From DASXTB01 sp036505615 (GTDB lineage: Bacteria > Acidobacteriota > UBA6911 > JACQSX01), in contig DASXTB010000253.1 in the NCBI GenBank assembly GCA_036505615.1, positions 1 to 32,114 on the forward strand: a stretch of DNA of 32,114 bases. The letters run 5' to 3'. A program made the translations under genes and the position numbers. Below, piece by piece: positions 1-8,332 of the stretch; position 1 is the first letter of the stretch, and each line of letters opens with the position of its first letter. The notes beneath the pieces were generated by a model that was given only the letters and a program-made list of their open reading frames with translations, made no database searches and was not told the origin of the DNA.

Positions 1-481
1 CTGCCGCCTCACCATATAGCAGACCGCGAATCGGAAAAATACTTGAGTCATACCTGAATCCTGCTTCGGCGAGGGTCTGATATGGCCAGTCCTCGCTTGC
101 CGGCATGGAGAAGTATGGAGCACGATGTCCCGCAATATCGATTTGAGTGCCGAGTGCTCGCCTTAAGGCTTGAAGAGTTCGATCCAGTTCCTCCCGAAAC
201 TGTGCCGGCGTTAGCTGCCGAACAAACCTGTGGGAATATCCATGCACGCCTATTTCATGACCGTCTGAATAAATTGTACGAATCAAATCAGGATGTTCCT
301 CGGCGACGACTCCTAGCACAAAGAACGTGGCGCGAACATCAAACTGTCTGAGCAGTTTCAGCAGGTTGGAGCTGGCAATGTCAATGCGGGACTCCATTTT
401 AGGCCAGCATTCCGGTCGCAGCGCGGTACTTGTGAGACCGTGGTACCAGTCTTCAAAATCAACGGTCAGGGCATTTAGCAT
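1..481 (-). CDS. Polysaccharide deacetylase, partial (C-terminal end beyond window)
   Basis: The minus strand is open from an ATG at 481 to the window edge (160 codons, no stop), so the gene is cut. It starts MLNALTVDFEDWYH, matching the start of NodB-fold deacetylases of the exosortase/exopolysaccharide-associated type (VD.ED, with the catalytic Asp). Next come RATFFVLG, then DGHEIGVHGYSHRFV, which carries the metal-ligand HxxxH motif, and RAPYFS, the usual R-x-P-Y motif. Such enzymes remove N- or O-acetyl groups from polysaccharides at or outside the membrane. The gene lies 123 bases downstream of the glycosyltransferase at 605-1648 on the same strand, consistent with a role in glycan modification. 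No strong Shine-Dalgarno is visible; the ATG was chosen because homologues start at this motif. Family is certain; substrate is unknown. Confidence 0.88.
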   Translation of the reverse strand, partial: MLNALTVDFEDWYHGLTSTALRPECWPKMESRIDIASSNLLKLLRQFDVRATFFVLGVVAEEHPDLIRTIYSDGHEIGVHGYSHRFVRQLTPAQFREELDRTLQALRRALGTQIDIAGHRAPYFSMPASEDWPYQTLAEAGFRYDSSIFPIRGLLYGEAA

Positions 482-604
482 CTGCTGATCTTGCCATATC
501 GAGCACGCAAATTTACCGAGCCGACCAGAAAACCGGCATGATCGAGAGGGGATGCCATATACTTTAGCGTCAAATCCCTCAGTAGGAAATTTGTAAACAA
601 AACG

Positions 605-1648
605 TTAGCGCAGCCAGGTCCGAATGACAGCTTTGGCGAAGCCCCAAGCATACTTGTGAGAGGCGGGCTTCTTCGTTCCGCCGCCCGATCGCGCACGGAC
701 AGTAATGGGCACCTCTGTTATTCGTAGCCCCTTCTTTGCGGCTTCAAGAAGCAACTCTGACGTATGAAACTGGGACTCTCGCAATACCAATTTTTTAAGT
801 TCGCTTGCCCGAATAGCCCGGAAGGAGTTAGAGCAATCCGTAATCCGTTTCATGATCAGAATGCTTACCAGCCAGTTGAAAAGTACGACACCTGCGGCGC
901 GTAAGTAATTATCTTTCTGATAGTAGCCGAGTATTCTCGACCCGTTAACGAGGTCCGCTTTGCCATCCACGATGGGCTTCACAAGAATCGGGACTTCTTC
1001 GGGTAAGTGCTGCCCGTCAGCATCCAGCGTAACGACGATATCTGCGCCTTGCTCTAGAGCCACTTCGTAACCCGCCTTGAGCGCTGCCCCGCCGCCACAC
1101 TTGATAATATGTAAAATTGCCAGGTGATTTAGCCGGTTTACGATTAGGTGGGTATGGTCGGTTGCCCCATCGACAACCACGAGAACTTTAGTCTCCAGCC
1201 CGAAGACCTCATTTGGCACGCGTTCCAGCACTGGGGCTATGTTTTCTGCTTCGTTGTAAGCAGGTATCACAATATAGATGGGCACAGGGCGAAGCTCATC
1301 GTGCATAGACGTCAAATTCTGTTTTGCGAGCTCGCGCACCAACTTGTTGATCACGTCTTCCATCTGGTTACTTCGAGTAAGCGCAGCGAAGACCAGTGCG
1401 AAAAGCAAGAGGTTGAAAAAAATTAACAATCCGATGAGTCGTCCCCCTCCCCCTTTCTCGAACGAGAAAAAGGCCAGCGCCAAGTTAAACGCATCGGGAA
1501 AGACGCTGAGCAGCATCAAGCCAAAACCCACCACGCTGCCGGCGAGCCAATCGAAGTTCCGCAACCTTCTAAGGCGAAAGCGTACTATGTACAGGAACAA
1601 CAGGCTCGTTGCACCAAAGACGAAGCCAACGAAGCGCAATGTCTGCAA
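605..1648 (-). CDS. DUF2304-like membrane domain fused to GT2 (DPM/DPG-type) glycosyltransferase
   Basis: The N-terminal ~110 residues hold three hydrophobic segments with RLR.L and a basic/amphipathic end (MEDVINKLVRELAKQN) like the small DUF2304 membrane proteins that accompany GT2 enzymes. Residues from about 120 on form a GT-A fold glycosyltransferase: IVIPAYNEAENI, VVVDGATDHT, VVTLDADGQH (the DxD metal and nucleotide-sugar motif) and ITDCSNSFRAI. This resembles polyprenyl-phosphate mannose/glucose synthases, which put a sugar from a nucleotide donor onto a lipid carrier on the cytoplasmic face. The frame is open upstream to a TTG at 1765, but I chose TTG at 1648 because AGGAAAGG lies 9 bases before it and the first membrane helix then begins at once. 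An ATG at 1729 is another option. It probably works with the deacetylase downstream. Confidence 0.85.
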   Translation of the reverse strand: MQTLRFVGFVFGATSLLFLYIVRFRLRRLRNFDWLAGSVVGFGLMLLSVFPDAFNLALAFFSFEKGGGGRLIGLLIFFNLLLFALVFAALTRSNQMEDVINKLVRELAKQNLTSMHDELRPVPIYIVIPAYNEAENIAPVLERVPNEVFGLETKVLVVVDGATDHTHLIVNRLNHLAILHIIKCGGGAALKAGYEVALEQGADIVVTLDADGQHLPEEVPILVKPIVDGKADLVNGSRILGYYQKDNYLRAAGVVLFNWLVSILIMKRITDCSNSFRAIRASELKKLVLRESQFHTSELLLEAAKKGLRITEVPITVRARSGGGTKKPASHKYAWGFAKAVIRTWLR

Positions 1649-1767
1649 GGTCAGTATCCTTTCCTGCCGCCAATTTGCTGGTGATTGAGGAAGACTGCGT
1701 CGACGATTTCTTACTATACTATAGTACATCCCAACGACCGCCACAAAGCCTGAACTGAAATTCAAGA

Positions 1768-1803
1768 CTTAACGCAAAGACGCGAAGATGCAACGACGCA
1801 GAG
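1768..1803 (+). repeat. AACGCAAAGACGC-type interspersed repeat, copy 1
   Basis: CTTAACGCAAAGACGCGAAG followed by a degenerate continuation. Related copies sit at 3586-3622 and 5768-5794, so each gap around the two plus-strand membrane-protein genes carries one, all in the same orientation. It fills most of the gap between the divergent genes at 1648 and 1853. Confidence 0.8.
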
Positions 1804-1852
1804 TTGGTGAGGGCGAGTCTGGTGTCTACCCTGTGAAAAGGCAAAAGCGCAA

Positions 1853-3562
1853 ATGCACTGGCCACGGATAAACGCAGATGTGCGCGGATTTCTCGGGCGT
1901 CATGGATTGGTAGTCACTGTTTATGCCGGGCTCACCGTGTTCATGACTTCACCTTTCGTGTCTATTGGGAACTTGCGCGGGAGCGTTGTGTTTGATGGTG
2001 ATCCCGGGTATGTGATGTGGGCGATCAGTTGGGTAAATCATGCGCTGTTGACGCAACCGCAAAATCTGTTTGCGGCGAATATACTTTACCCCTCTGCCGG
2101 TACTTTGGCGCTAAGCGATCATGCTGTTGGCGTCGCGGTTCTGGTGCACCCCTGGTTCTGGTTTTCCGACAATCCGATTCTGCCTTACAATCTGTTGTTT
2201 TTGCTGTCGTACTTCGCCTCTGCCGTGGGGATGTACTTCCTCTGCCTTTATTACACTGACTCAAAAGCCGCCGCTTTCATTGGCGGTCTGATCTTTGGTT
2301 TTTGTTTTTTTCGGGCGCACCACTTTGGCCACCTCACCCTGATTTCAAATCAGTGGTTCCCTTTCATTGTTTTGCTGTTCCATCGGCTTCGAGAACGCTT
2401 CCGGTGGCCAACTGCTCTCGTCTGGATTGGACTTCTCCTGCTACAGCTTTTAGGCAATTGGTATAACGCTGCATTCGTCATTCTGATAATCACATGGGTC
2501 ATGGTGAGCGACTTTGTGCAGAATCGATGGAATCTGACGTTGTTCGCACAGTTTGCCGTCTGCCTGATCATCACGGCCCTGCTGATCTTTCCCTTCATAA
2601 GGCCCTATAGTAGATTGCCGAAACCTTCTGATTACAGCCAAAACAAGGCGTTTGCGGCGGACCTGGGTTCCTATTTTCAACCTCCTCTGAATACCCTACT
2701 GGGCTGGCATTTTCAGAACACAAAACGTTGGATCTGGGAAGAGCGATCGACATTTATCGGCTATATTCCATTGGTGCTCGCCCTGGCCGGCCTTGTGCTG
2801 TGGCGTAGAACCTCATGGGCCTGGACGTACGCTTCACTGGCGGTGGTCGCTTTTGTGCTTTCTCTTGGTCCGGAAAGCCTGGATTTCCCCGGCGTGACAT
2901 TCCCAGGGTATTACGTTTACAAGCTTTTCCCACCTCTGGTGCAATTGCGAGCCGGCGCGCGTCTTGCCATTGTCGTCACCTTTTGTTTTTCAGTTCTGGC
3001 GGCGATGGCTTGTTCCCGTATTCCTCCCGCCAATCGGCGACAACCGGCAAGCATAAGCTTGCGCGGCTGGTGGATCTTGCCTGTATGTCTTGGGATTGTA
3101 ATTGAATATCTACCGGTCCATTTGGGATGGAAAGCGTCCGCTGCCCCTCACTTCCAGCCCCGTGCCGTGGATCTCTGGCTATGGCAGCATAATATCCCGC
3201 AGTCGGGTCCTGTTTTCTTTAGAAGGCCGAAGCAGCGAGATCGAAAAGTGGTTGTAGAACTTCCAGATTATAACGGCACCTCGGAGTGGTCTCTGGAAGG
3301 CCTTTACACATTGTACTCTACGCAGCACTGGATGAACCTAGCCAATGGCTATACCCGGTTCTTACCACCAAACTACGTCGCAGATTTTGAAATGTATGGT
3401 CGATTTCCGTCCGATGAAGCGGTTCGCTTCATGAAGCAACAGGGAATCAATTACGTTGTCATTCACACCGATCACTATCCTCCCGAGCGTCGTGCCAAAC
3501 TCAGCTCTTGTCCCTTGCCGGAAACCCGACTTGGAAACGATTGGGTTTACAGCCTACGATAG
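1853..3562 (+). CDS. Multi-spanning GT-C-like membrane protein (paralogue of 15260-17761)
   Basis: A 569-residue protein with about ten hydrophobic segments. After the first helix comes a large loop, DGDPGYVMWAISWV, then NLFAANILYPSAGTLALSDH and NPILPYNLLFLLSYFASAVGM. The same order of motifs occurs in the protein at 15260-17761 (GDPLLCVWMQMWV, ANIFFPASKTLALSEH, NPVFAYNVVWFFSFVLSGVAM), so the two are paralogues. An early acidic loop followed by many helices suits GT-C lipid-phospho-sugar-dependent glycosyltransferases, but no definite catalytic assignment is possible. The first ~15 residues (HWPRINADVRGFLG) are the translation of the CGCGGATT-type intergenic repeat also found at 5799-5844, so either the repeat became the N-terminus or the real start lies slightly downstream (a TTG at the first helix). 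No good Shine-Dalgarno is present for either. Confidence 0.78.
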   Translation: MHWPRINADVRGFLGRHGLVVTVYAGLTVFMTSPFVSIGNLRGSVVFDGDPGYVMWAISWVNHALLTQPQNLFAANILYPSAGTLALSDHAVGVAVLVHPWFWFSDNPILPYNLLFLLSYFASAVGMYFLCLYYTDSKAAAFIGGLIFGFCFFRAHHFGHLTLISNQWFPFIVLLFHRLRERFRWPTALVWIGLLLLQLLGNWYNAAFVILIITWVMVSDFVQNRWNLTLFAQFAVCLIITALLIFPFIRPYSRLPKPSDYSQNKAFAADLGSYFQPPLNTLLGWHFQNTKRWIWEERSTFIGYIPLVLALAGLVLWRRTSWAWTYASLAVVAFVLSLGPESLDFPGVTFPGYYVYKLFPPLVQLRAGARLAIVVTFCFSVLAAMACSRIPPANRRQPASISLRGWWILPVCLGIVIEYLPVHLGWKASAAPHFQPRAVDLWLWQHNIPQSGPVFFRRPKQRDRKVVVELPDYNGTSEWSLEGLYTLYSTQHWMNLANGYTRFLPPNYVADFEMYGRFPSDEAVRFMKQQGINYVVIHTDHYPPERRAKLSSCPLPETRLGNDWVYSLR

Positions 3563-3585
3563 AATGGCGGGGTTGCGGAAGACAG

Positions 3586-3622
3586 CTTAACGCAAAGACG
3601 CTGAGGCGCAGAGGTGCAAAAT
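3586..3622 (+). repeat. AACGCAAAGACGC-type interspersed repeat, copy 2
   Basis: CTTAACGCAAAGACGCTGAG and a degenerate tail, in the 102-base gap between the two plus-strand membrane-protein genes. Same family as 1768-1803. Confidence 0.8.
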
Positions 3623-3664
3623 CTGTAAAAGGACAAACTGGAGTCCCGGCCGTACGATCGTAGC

Positions 3665-5761
3665 GTGCTAGTGCCCATAGTTTTTCTCATAATTTACATT
3701 ATTGGATTATTTTACTTTTGCGGTTTTGTCGGCGCATGGGAGTGGGCTGTAGCAGGTGCTCTCTGCCTGGTATCCTTCTTTTCGCCGGGATTTGGTTTTT
3801 GGATTTTCCTTGCCGCGGTTCCATTGATTGTCTTTGCAGCAAATAATGCGCCCGCGTACTTCTCGGGCGTTGATTTGTTTCTGGCATTTGCATTGCTCGG
3901 CGCTGCTGGCCGGTATTGGATGCATCGTCGTCTGAATCTCAACGAACGACGCAAGGTTATTAGCGTCGTCGGCATTCTTGTCTTTTTCTCTGTCACCCCG
4001 TTCTTTCGGTTTGCATCTCTCTTTGGTTGGTGGTTACCGGACATGATCAAGATTAGCTGGCTTCACCTTTACCATGGAGACCAGCTCAGTCCCCTTGCAT
4101 TCGTCTACAGAGGCTGGATTTGGATATTGGGAGCACTCTTTTTTTTTGCCATTAGGCGCCATGCCATGGCACCTCCGGCTAACCTCTTATCCCGCGCCGG
4201 CGCCACTTCGATACCAGATCGAGGATTGAAACGGACTGAAGGTATGTCCTGGTACAAACTATGGACGCTTAACAACGGGTTGGATTGGCCTTACTGGGGA
4301 TTACTGGCAAGCAGTCTGGTTACGGCTGGACTTTCAATGTACGACATACTCCATAATAAAAAGAACGCAATCAATTACTCTTTCGTCTTCGAAGAACGCA
4401 ACACTTACGCGGCCTTCTGGGTGCTCCAAGTGGGGCTGTTGGCCTACGTCTGGAAGAGCCAAAGCAGGATACTCAAGGGTGCAGCCTACCTCTGTTTCGC
4501 CTTGTTCTCATTTTTTGTGTTCGCGTCGGGGTCCCTCAGTGGGTTCTTTGGTTGGCTGGCAGTTGTCGGGCTCGCCGTGGTCATTTTTTCCAGGAACAGT
4601 CTTGCAGAAATCTTCATGCTCTCCTTTTCCCGGCGCAATTGGTTAAAGCTGCTGGCGGTGTTCCTTTTCCTCTATTTCCTTTTACCTACGTTAGCTTTAG
4701 TTTATCCCCCTTCGGATCCTATTGCTGTCGCAGAAAACCTGGGGCAGCGAATTCGATCGCTCATCCCAGGAAAGGCTTTTCAATACCTACGCCAGCAACG
4801 AGCCATCTTCTGGGCGGCAGGCTGGGAAATGTTCATGGAAACTCCAGTATTTGGAGTCGGGATAGGTCGGTATTACCAAATGTCTGAAATATACTTCTCC
4901 CGAGCACAGATTCAGCAACTTGAGCCCGGGTCCGCGTACAAACGTGAAAATGCACACAATTATTTTCTTCAGGTCGCGGCGGAAACAGGCATAGTGGGTT
5001 TCGCGTTATTCGTTGGCTTTTTGCTCTGGTTATTGGTCCGCCGATGGGATTTTCGCGGAAGAAGCAAGAATAGCGCCGCCGGAATGGCGATTATCGGCCT
5101 GCTAGTAATGAGTCTCACTGGACATCCGCTGTTGGTACAAAGCATTTTTTTTATGTCGTGTGCCATGGCGGCGTTGATAGTGGACAACGGGTCTCGGGTG
5201 TCGGCTGACGGGTGTCAGGTTTCGGGTGTCGGGTGTCAGGCGTCGGGTGTCGGGTGTCAGGGAGATGCGGCGGCAGAGCCGGAAGAAGACAGTGCAAAGG
5301 AGCGAAGACCCCGGAAAGCCTTCAGACGGCGGAGAATGCTCTGGATTTCGTTATTGGGAGTTCTTATGGTGTTGTACGTCCTGCATGTGAAATCGATATG
5401 GAATCAACTTCCATCGAATTTTGAGTGGGGCTTTTATACGACGGAAGGCGAGGGGAAACAGGCATATCGTTGGACGCGGGGATTGGCGCTGAAGCTTATG
5501 GACCGTGATCAGTTGAAGGTGCTCTTCGTTCGGGCGGCAAATCCGGATCTGCCGCAAAGAGCTGTCAAGGTAACGATCTGCGCTGACGATCATGTACTGC
5601 AAGAACTCGATTTGAGAGACGACGCATGGCACGCGGTTGAGATGCAAACTCAACAACTGCCCGTCCGATTTGTTCTGGGAATTAAGAGCAGTCGAACCTG
5701 GACTCCCGCAAAATATGGGCCGCCGGATTATCGGGAATTGGGGGTGATGGTTCGCTTTTGA
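3665..5761 (+). CDS. O-antigen ligase/polymerase-like (Wzy_C) membrane protein
   Basis: A 698-residue protein starting at GTG. About twelve hydrophobic segments cover residues 1-510. Residues ~375-450 hold the Wzy_C signature: RAIFWAAGWEMFMETPVFGVGIGRYY, a long outer loop, then RENAHNYFLQVAAETGIVGF. This family polymerises glycan repeat units or ligates glycans to lipid A or proteins on the periplasmic side. Residues ~510-533 are translated from a GTGTCGGG-type repeat (5188-5262), followed by an acidic/basic linker and one further helix. The C-terminal ~120 residues (from about 575) are soluble, beta-rich in appearance, and of unknown role. The neighbours are glycosyltransferases, so this is likely the polymerase or ligase of the locus. 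No convincing Shine-Dalgarno precedes GTG 3665; GTG 3671 is equally possible. Confidence 0.85.
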   Translation: MLVPIVFLIIYIIGLFYFCGFVGAWEWAVAGALCLVSFFSPGFGFWIFLAAVPLIVFAANNAPAYFSGVDLFLAFALLGAAGRYWMHRRLNLNERRKVISVVGILVFFSVTPFFRFASLFGWWLPDMIKISWLHLYHGDQLSPLAFVYRGWIWILGALFFFAIRRHAMAPPANLLSRAGATSIPDRGLKRTEGMSWYKLWTLNNGLDWPYWGLLASSLVTAGLSMYDILHNKKNAINYSFVFEERNTYAAFWVLQVGLLAYVWKSQSRILKGAAYLCFALFSFFVFASGSLSGFFGWLAVVGLAVVIFSRNSLAEIFMLSFSRRNWLKLLAVFLFLYFLLPTLALVYPPSDPIAVAENLGQRIRSLIPGKAFQYLRQQRAIFWAAGWEMFMETPVFGVGIGRYYQMSEIYFSRAQIQQLEPGSAYKRENAHNYFLQVAAETGIVGFALFVGFLLWLLVRRWDFRGRSKNSAAGMAIIGLLVMSLTGHPLLVQSIFFMSCAMAALIVDNGSRVSADGCQVSGVGCQASGVGCQGDAAAEPEEDSAKERRPRKAFRRRRMLWISLLGVLMVLYVLHVKSIWNQLPSNFEWGFYTTEGEGKQAYRWTRGLALKLMDRDQLKVLFVRAANPDLPQRAVKVTICADDHVLQELDLRDDAWHAVEMQTQQLPVRFVLGIKSSRTWTPAKYGPPDYRELGVMVRF
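5188..5262 (+). repeat. In-frame GTGTCGGG repeat inside the O-antigen ligase-like gene
   Basis: Reiterated GGGTGTCGGGTGTCAGG units within the coding sequence, read as GCQVSGVGCQASGVGCQ. They lie between the last helix of the ligase core and a charged linker, so the reading frame and the conserved core are untouched. Confidence 0.85.
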
Positions 5762-5767
5762 GAGAGG

Positions 5768-5905
5768 GAACGCAAAGACGCGAAGACGCAAAACTGTGGG
5801 GCCGCGGATGAACGCGGGATTGCGCGGATTTCTGGGGCGCCGCGGTCATCGGTCATCAGTCATTTCATCGGTTTAAAGCTTCACCACAAAGGACACCAAG
5901 CAAAC
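5768..5905 (+). repeat. Composite of four repeat types upstream of the Uma2 gene
   Basis: In order: AACGCAAAGACGCGAAGACG (5768-5794); a CCGCGGATGAACGCGG/GCGCGGATTTCTGGGGC unit (5799-5844), very like the bases that encode the start of the protein at 1853; TCATCGGTCATCAGTCAT (5845-5871), also found at 9752-9780; and ACCACAAAGGACACCAAG (5882-5900), also found at 6597-6617. They fill most of the 236-base gap 5762-5997. Confidence 0.8.
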
Positions 5906-5959
5906 TAGAGAGACGAGCGATCAACTTGTTCGATAACATGGATGGTTTCTGCACAGACA

Positions 5960-5989
5960 TTGCTCTCGAAATGGTCCAGAGGCTATAAT
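5960..5989 (+). promoter_or_regulatory. Predicted promoter of the Uma2 gene, nearly leaderless
   Basis: A perfect TATAAT at 5984-5989 lies 8 bases before the ATG at 5998, with a weak -35 (TTGCTC, 5960-5965) at 18-base spacing. Transcription would start at or within about two bases of the ATG. No Shine-Dalgarno is present, which agrees with a leaderless message. Confidence 0.6.
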
Positions 5990-5997
5990 CTCATCAC

Positions 5998-6555
5998 ATG
6001 AAGCTTTCCAGATCTGAAATCAAATTCACCTACCAAGACTACCTTTTGCTGCCCGAAGAGAAGCAGTATGAGCTCATTGATGGAGACCTGCATTTGGTCC
6101 CTGCGCCTCGTCCCTATCACCAAACTGTCTCTGGTCGCATCGAATGGGTATTGAGAGGATTTGTCCAGGAAAGGGGTTTGGGAGAAGTGTTTTACGCTCC
6201 GTGCGACGTCTACTTTTCGCGCCAGGATGTAGTGCAGCCGGACATCTTTTTTATTGCCTCCGATCGGCTGGGCATCATCAAGGAAAACTACATTCAGGGT
6301 GCGCCCGATCTGGTGATTGAAATTCTCTCTCCAAGCAGCTCAGAGAAGGACCGCGAATTGAAGCGAAAATTGTACGCTCTGCATGGTGTGCGCGAATATT
6401 GGCTAGTCGATCCCGACGCCAAGACCATTGAAGTGTTAGTTCGTCGGGAAGGCGATCTTCGAACAGCTCAGACGTTCGTAGCCGAAGACTGGCTCACTTC
6501 GCCGCTGTTGGAGGGCTTTCGACTCTCTCTGCAGGCGGTTTTTAAACCCCGATGA
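5998..6555 (+). CDS. Uma2 family (DUF820) restriction-endonuclease-like protein
   Basis: 185 residues, the usual length. YELIDGDL (Glu25), VQPDIFFIA (Asp82), APDLVIEILSPSS (Asp104, Glu108) and DRELKRKLYALHGVREYWLVDPD form the PD-(D/E)XK nuclease core typical of Uma2. The family is abundant in cyanobacteria, Chloroflexi, Acidobacteria and Planctomycetes, usually as many scattered copies, and its biological role is not settled. It has its own promoter and sits alone between glycan genes with which it need have no functional link. The start is clear: first in-frame ATG directly after the -10 element. Confidence 0.92.
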   Translation: MKLSRSEIKFTYQDYLLLPEEKQYELIDGDLHLVPAPRPYHQTVSGRIEWVLRGFVQERGLGEVFYAPCDVYFSRQDVVQPDIFFIASDRLGIIKENYIQGAPDLVIEILSPSSSEKDRELKRKLYALHGVREYWLVDPDAKTIEVLVRREGDLRTAQTFVAEDWLTSPLLEGFRLSLQAVFKPR

Positions 6556-6562
6556 CCGCCGT

Positions 6563-6617
6563 GTCCTTTGTGTCCGTAGTGGTGCAAAAAAATTTAACCA
6601 CAAAGGACACCAAGGAC
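6563..6617. repeat. Inverted pair of ACCACAAAGGACACC repeats between convergent genes
   Basis: A left arm at 6563-6583 (GTCCTTTGTGTCCG then TAGTGGT) pairs with ACCACAAAGGACACCAAGGA at 6597-6616, with an A-rich loop. It begins 8 bases after the Uma2 stop and lies before the end of the opposing GT4 gene, so it could act as a two-way terminator. That role is inference. Confidence 0.65.
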
Positions 6618-6707
6618 ATGGCGCAAGAAACGACAACGTGTTGCCGGAACCGAGTTCACAATGAATAATGCCGCGTCCTTGTTTTGTCTATGCGGTGAAT
6701 AAGACGG

Positions 6708-7844
6708 TCAGAGCAAGGGGGTAATATAGGATTTCAGCAACTGGGAGACTCGGGAGAAGCTGAACTGGTGTTCCAGTCGGGTTTGTCCGGCTGCCACTAG
6801 GTGGCCTCTCAACTCGGGATCGCAAACGACTCGGTGGATCGCCTCGGCAAAGCACATCCAGTCCTTTTCCGAAAAAAGAATTCCCGCCTCGCCTACTGTC
6901 TCCGGAACAGCGCCGGCAGCGTAGGCAATGACCGGCTTGCCGTAGTAGAAGCTTTCCAGGATAGGGACGCAGAAGCCTTCGTGCTCGCTGGTGCTTACCA
7001 AAACATCGGAGTGGCGGTAACAGTCAACCAGCGCGCTTTGAGGAACATAGCCGGTAAAGCAGACGTCTCTCAGCTTGAGATCACGCACCATAGCTCGTAG
7101 CTCCGTGTAGTAAAGGCTGAGCGAGCCCCAGGAGCCGATCCAGAAGAGCCGGCTTCGGGGATTGATGAATTTCTGATACAGGCCGAAGATCGTTACCAGG
7201 TCTTCGGCCTTTTTATTTGGGGCGAGGCGGCCTACGAAGAATCTGGTCGTTAGCTCGGGATCAGGGCTGACGATTGCCGAATGCGGAATGCGGAATGCGG
7301 ATTGGGGCCGCGGATTCACGCGGATGGACGCGGATTCTGTTGCGGATGAGTCCAAATTTTGGCTCAGTTGGGAAGGGTCAAAAAGAATGGGGAGAACTGC
7401 GGTGTTCCGATAGTTTAGGGATTCGAGTTCCTTGCGATTGAATTCAGAGTCGGCCAGCGCCAGATCGAATGTTTCGGACAGGCTTTGCAATTCCTTTCGG
7501 CCATCGTCCAGTTGGTCGGCAACCTTTGGATCATATCTTCGGAAATAGTGACCGGGAGTGATGTTGTGGTAGATCATGATCTTCCTGCCCGAAAAGTCCA
7601 GTGCGTGGCGGGTCATTGGGCTGCTGATCGAGAAGTGGTAAATCAAAAGGTCGGTTGACGAGGGGCTAAATTTAGATACTGGTTTGCACCAGCCGCGCGA
7701 CTCCGGGTGGATAAAATCCGGCCAGGAGTAGATTTCGGATCGATAGCCGCACTGGCGCATCACCCTGCGAATGTTGAGGGCTTCGGTGCTGATGGCGTCG
7801 CCGGGAGCAAAGCCGGCACAGAACTGAGCGATCGATTTAGACAC
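6708..7844 (-). CDS. GT4 family glycosyltransferase (first of three)
   Basis: 378 residues, GT-B fold. The N-terminal Rossmann domain starts near residue 1 and holds IMIYHNITPGHYF and DLALADSEFNRKEL. The C-terminal domain starts at FFVGRLAPNKKAEDLV (~residue 202) and has VSTSEHEGFCVPILESFYYGKPVIAY, the E-x7-E motif that binds the nucleotide-sugar donor. It would transfer a sugar to a lipid-linked or growing glycan at the cytoplasmic membrane face. Residues ~167-191 are encoded by two intergenic-type repeats placed exactly in the linker between the two domains. The start is GTG at 7844 with no evident Shine-Dalgarno. A 488-base repeat-filled gap separates it from the next GT4. Confidence 0.9.
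   Translation of the reverse strand: MSKSIAQFCAGFAPGDAISTEALNIRRVMRQCGYRSEIYSWPDFIHPESRGWCKPVSKFSPSSTDLLIYHFSISSPMTRHALDFSGRKIMIYHNITPGHYFRRYDPKVADQLDDGRKELQSLSETFDLALADSEFNRKELESLNYRNTAVLPILFDPSQLSQNLDSSATESASIRVNPRPQSAFRIPHSAIVSPDPELTTRFFVGRLAPNKKAEDLVTIFGLYQKFINPRSRLFWIGSWGSLSLYYTELRAMVRDLKLRDVCFTGYVPQSALVDCYRHSDVLVSTSEHEGFCVPILESFYYGKPVIAYAAGAVPETVGEAGILFSEKDWMCFAEAIHRVVCDPELRGHLVAAGQTRLEHQFSFSRVSQLLKSYITPLL
7272..7346 (-). repeat. In-frame repeat insertion in the GT4 interdomain linker
   Basis: On the coding strand two repeat units are read: one of the CGCGGATT type, giving ASIRVNPR, and one of the CGCATTCCGCATTCCGCATT type, giving SAFRIPHSA. It adds about 25 residues just before the conserved FFVGRLAPNK of the second domain. 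Confidence 0.85.
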
Positions 7845-7850
7845 GAGCTT

Positions 7851-7935
7851 GAGCCACGAATTTCACGAAATTCACGGCCACGATCTTCACGAATTTCACA
7901 AAAATAGAGCCACGAATTTCACGAATTTCAGCGAC
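7851..7935 (+). repeat. CACGAATTTC tandem array
   Basis: Seven or so imperfect units of CACGAATTTC, in two blocks each begun by GAGCCACGAA. It directly follows (in plus sense) the start of the GT4 gene at 7844 and would lie in its upstream region. An isolated related unit is seen near 28072-28080. Confidence 0.75.
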
Positions 7936-8020
7936 GGATTTAACCACGGGGGACACTGGGAACACGAGGCCGGCCCTAGGGAGATATCAAAAGCGTCATT
8001 GGTCATTGTCGCCCAATCCA

Positions 8021-8245
8021 GCCCGCCGCAGGCGGGCGCTCAGGTGTGGCCCAGGGCGGAGCGCAGCGGAGCCCTGGGAATCTGAGATTTTTTAAACATT
8101 AAGAGCCCGTCCCGCCCGGCGGGACGGGCGGCAGAAATATTTTCGCAAATCTTCAACCATCTGTCGCCCGTCCCGCTATGCGGGACGGGCTAGTGCTTTT
8201 AATAGTATTTCGCCATCCCAGGGCTCCGCTGCGCTTCGCCCTGGG
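8021..8245. repeat. Cluster of five GC-rich palindromes downstream of the second GT4 gene
   Basis: Hairpins with arms GCCCGCC (8021-8037), CCCAGGGC (8050-8078), GCCCGTCCCGCC (8105-8129, 12-base stem), GCCCGTCCCGC (8166-8190, loop TAT) and CCCAGGGC again in the opposite orientation (8217-8245). The first two and the last are inverted copies of one composite unit; another copy is at 9964-10022 on the other side of the GT4 gene. No gene is seen in 7845-8332. Confidence 0.8.
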
Positions 8246-8332
8246 CCACACTCTAGCGGCCGCCTGCGCCGGTCTCTCGGACGACCGCAAAAACGATACA
8301 CAAAAGTTCAACATTCTTGCCCATTAATACCA

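Noticed and set aside
82..351. 89-codon plus-strand frame at the left edge
   Set aside because: Antisense to the polysaccharide deacetylase, whose motifs are unmistakable on the minus strand.
7851..7935. Possible CRISPR array
   Set aside because: CACGAATTTC units are contiguous and imperfect without unique spacers of constant length, and no cas genes are present.
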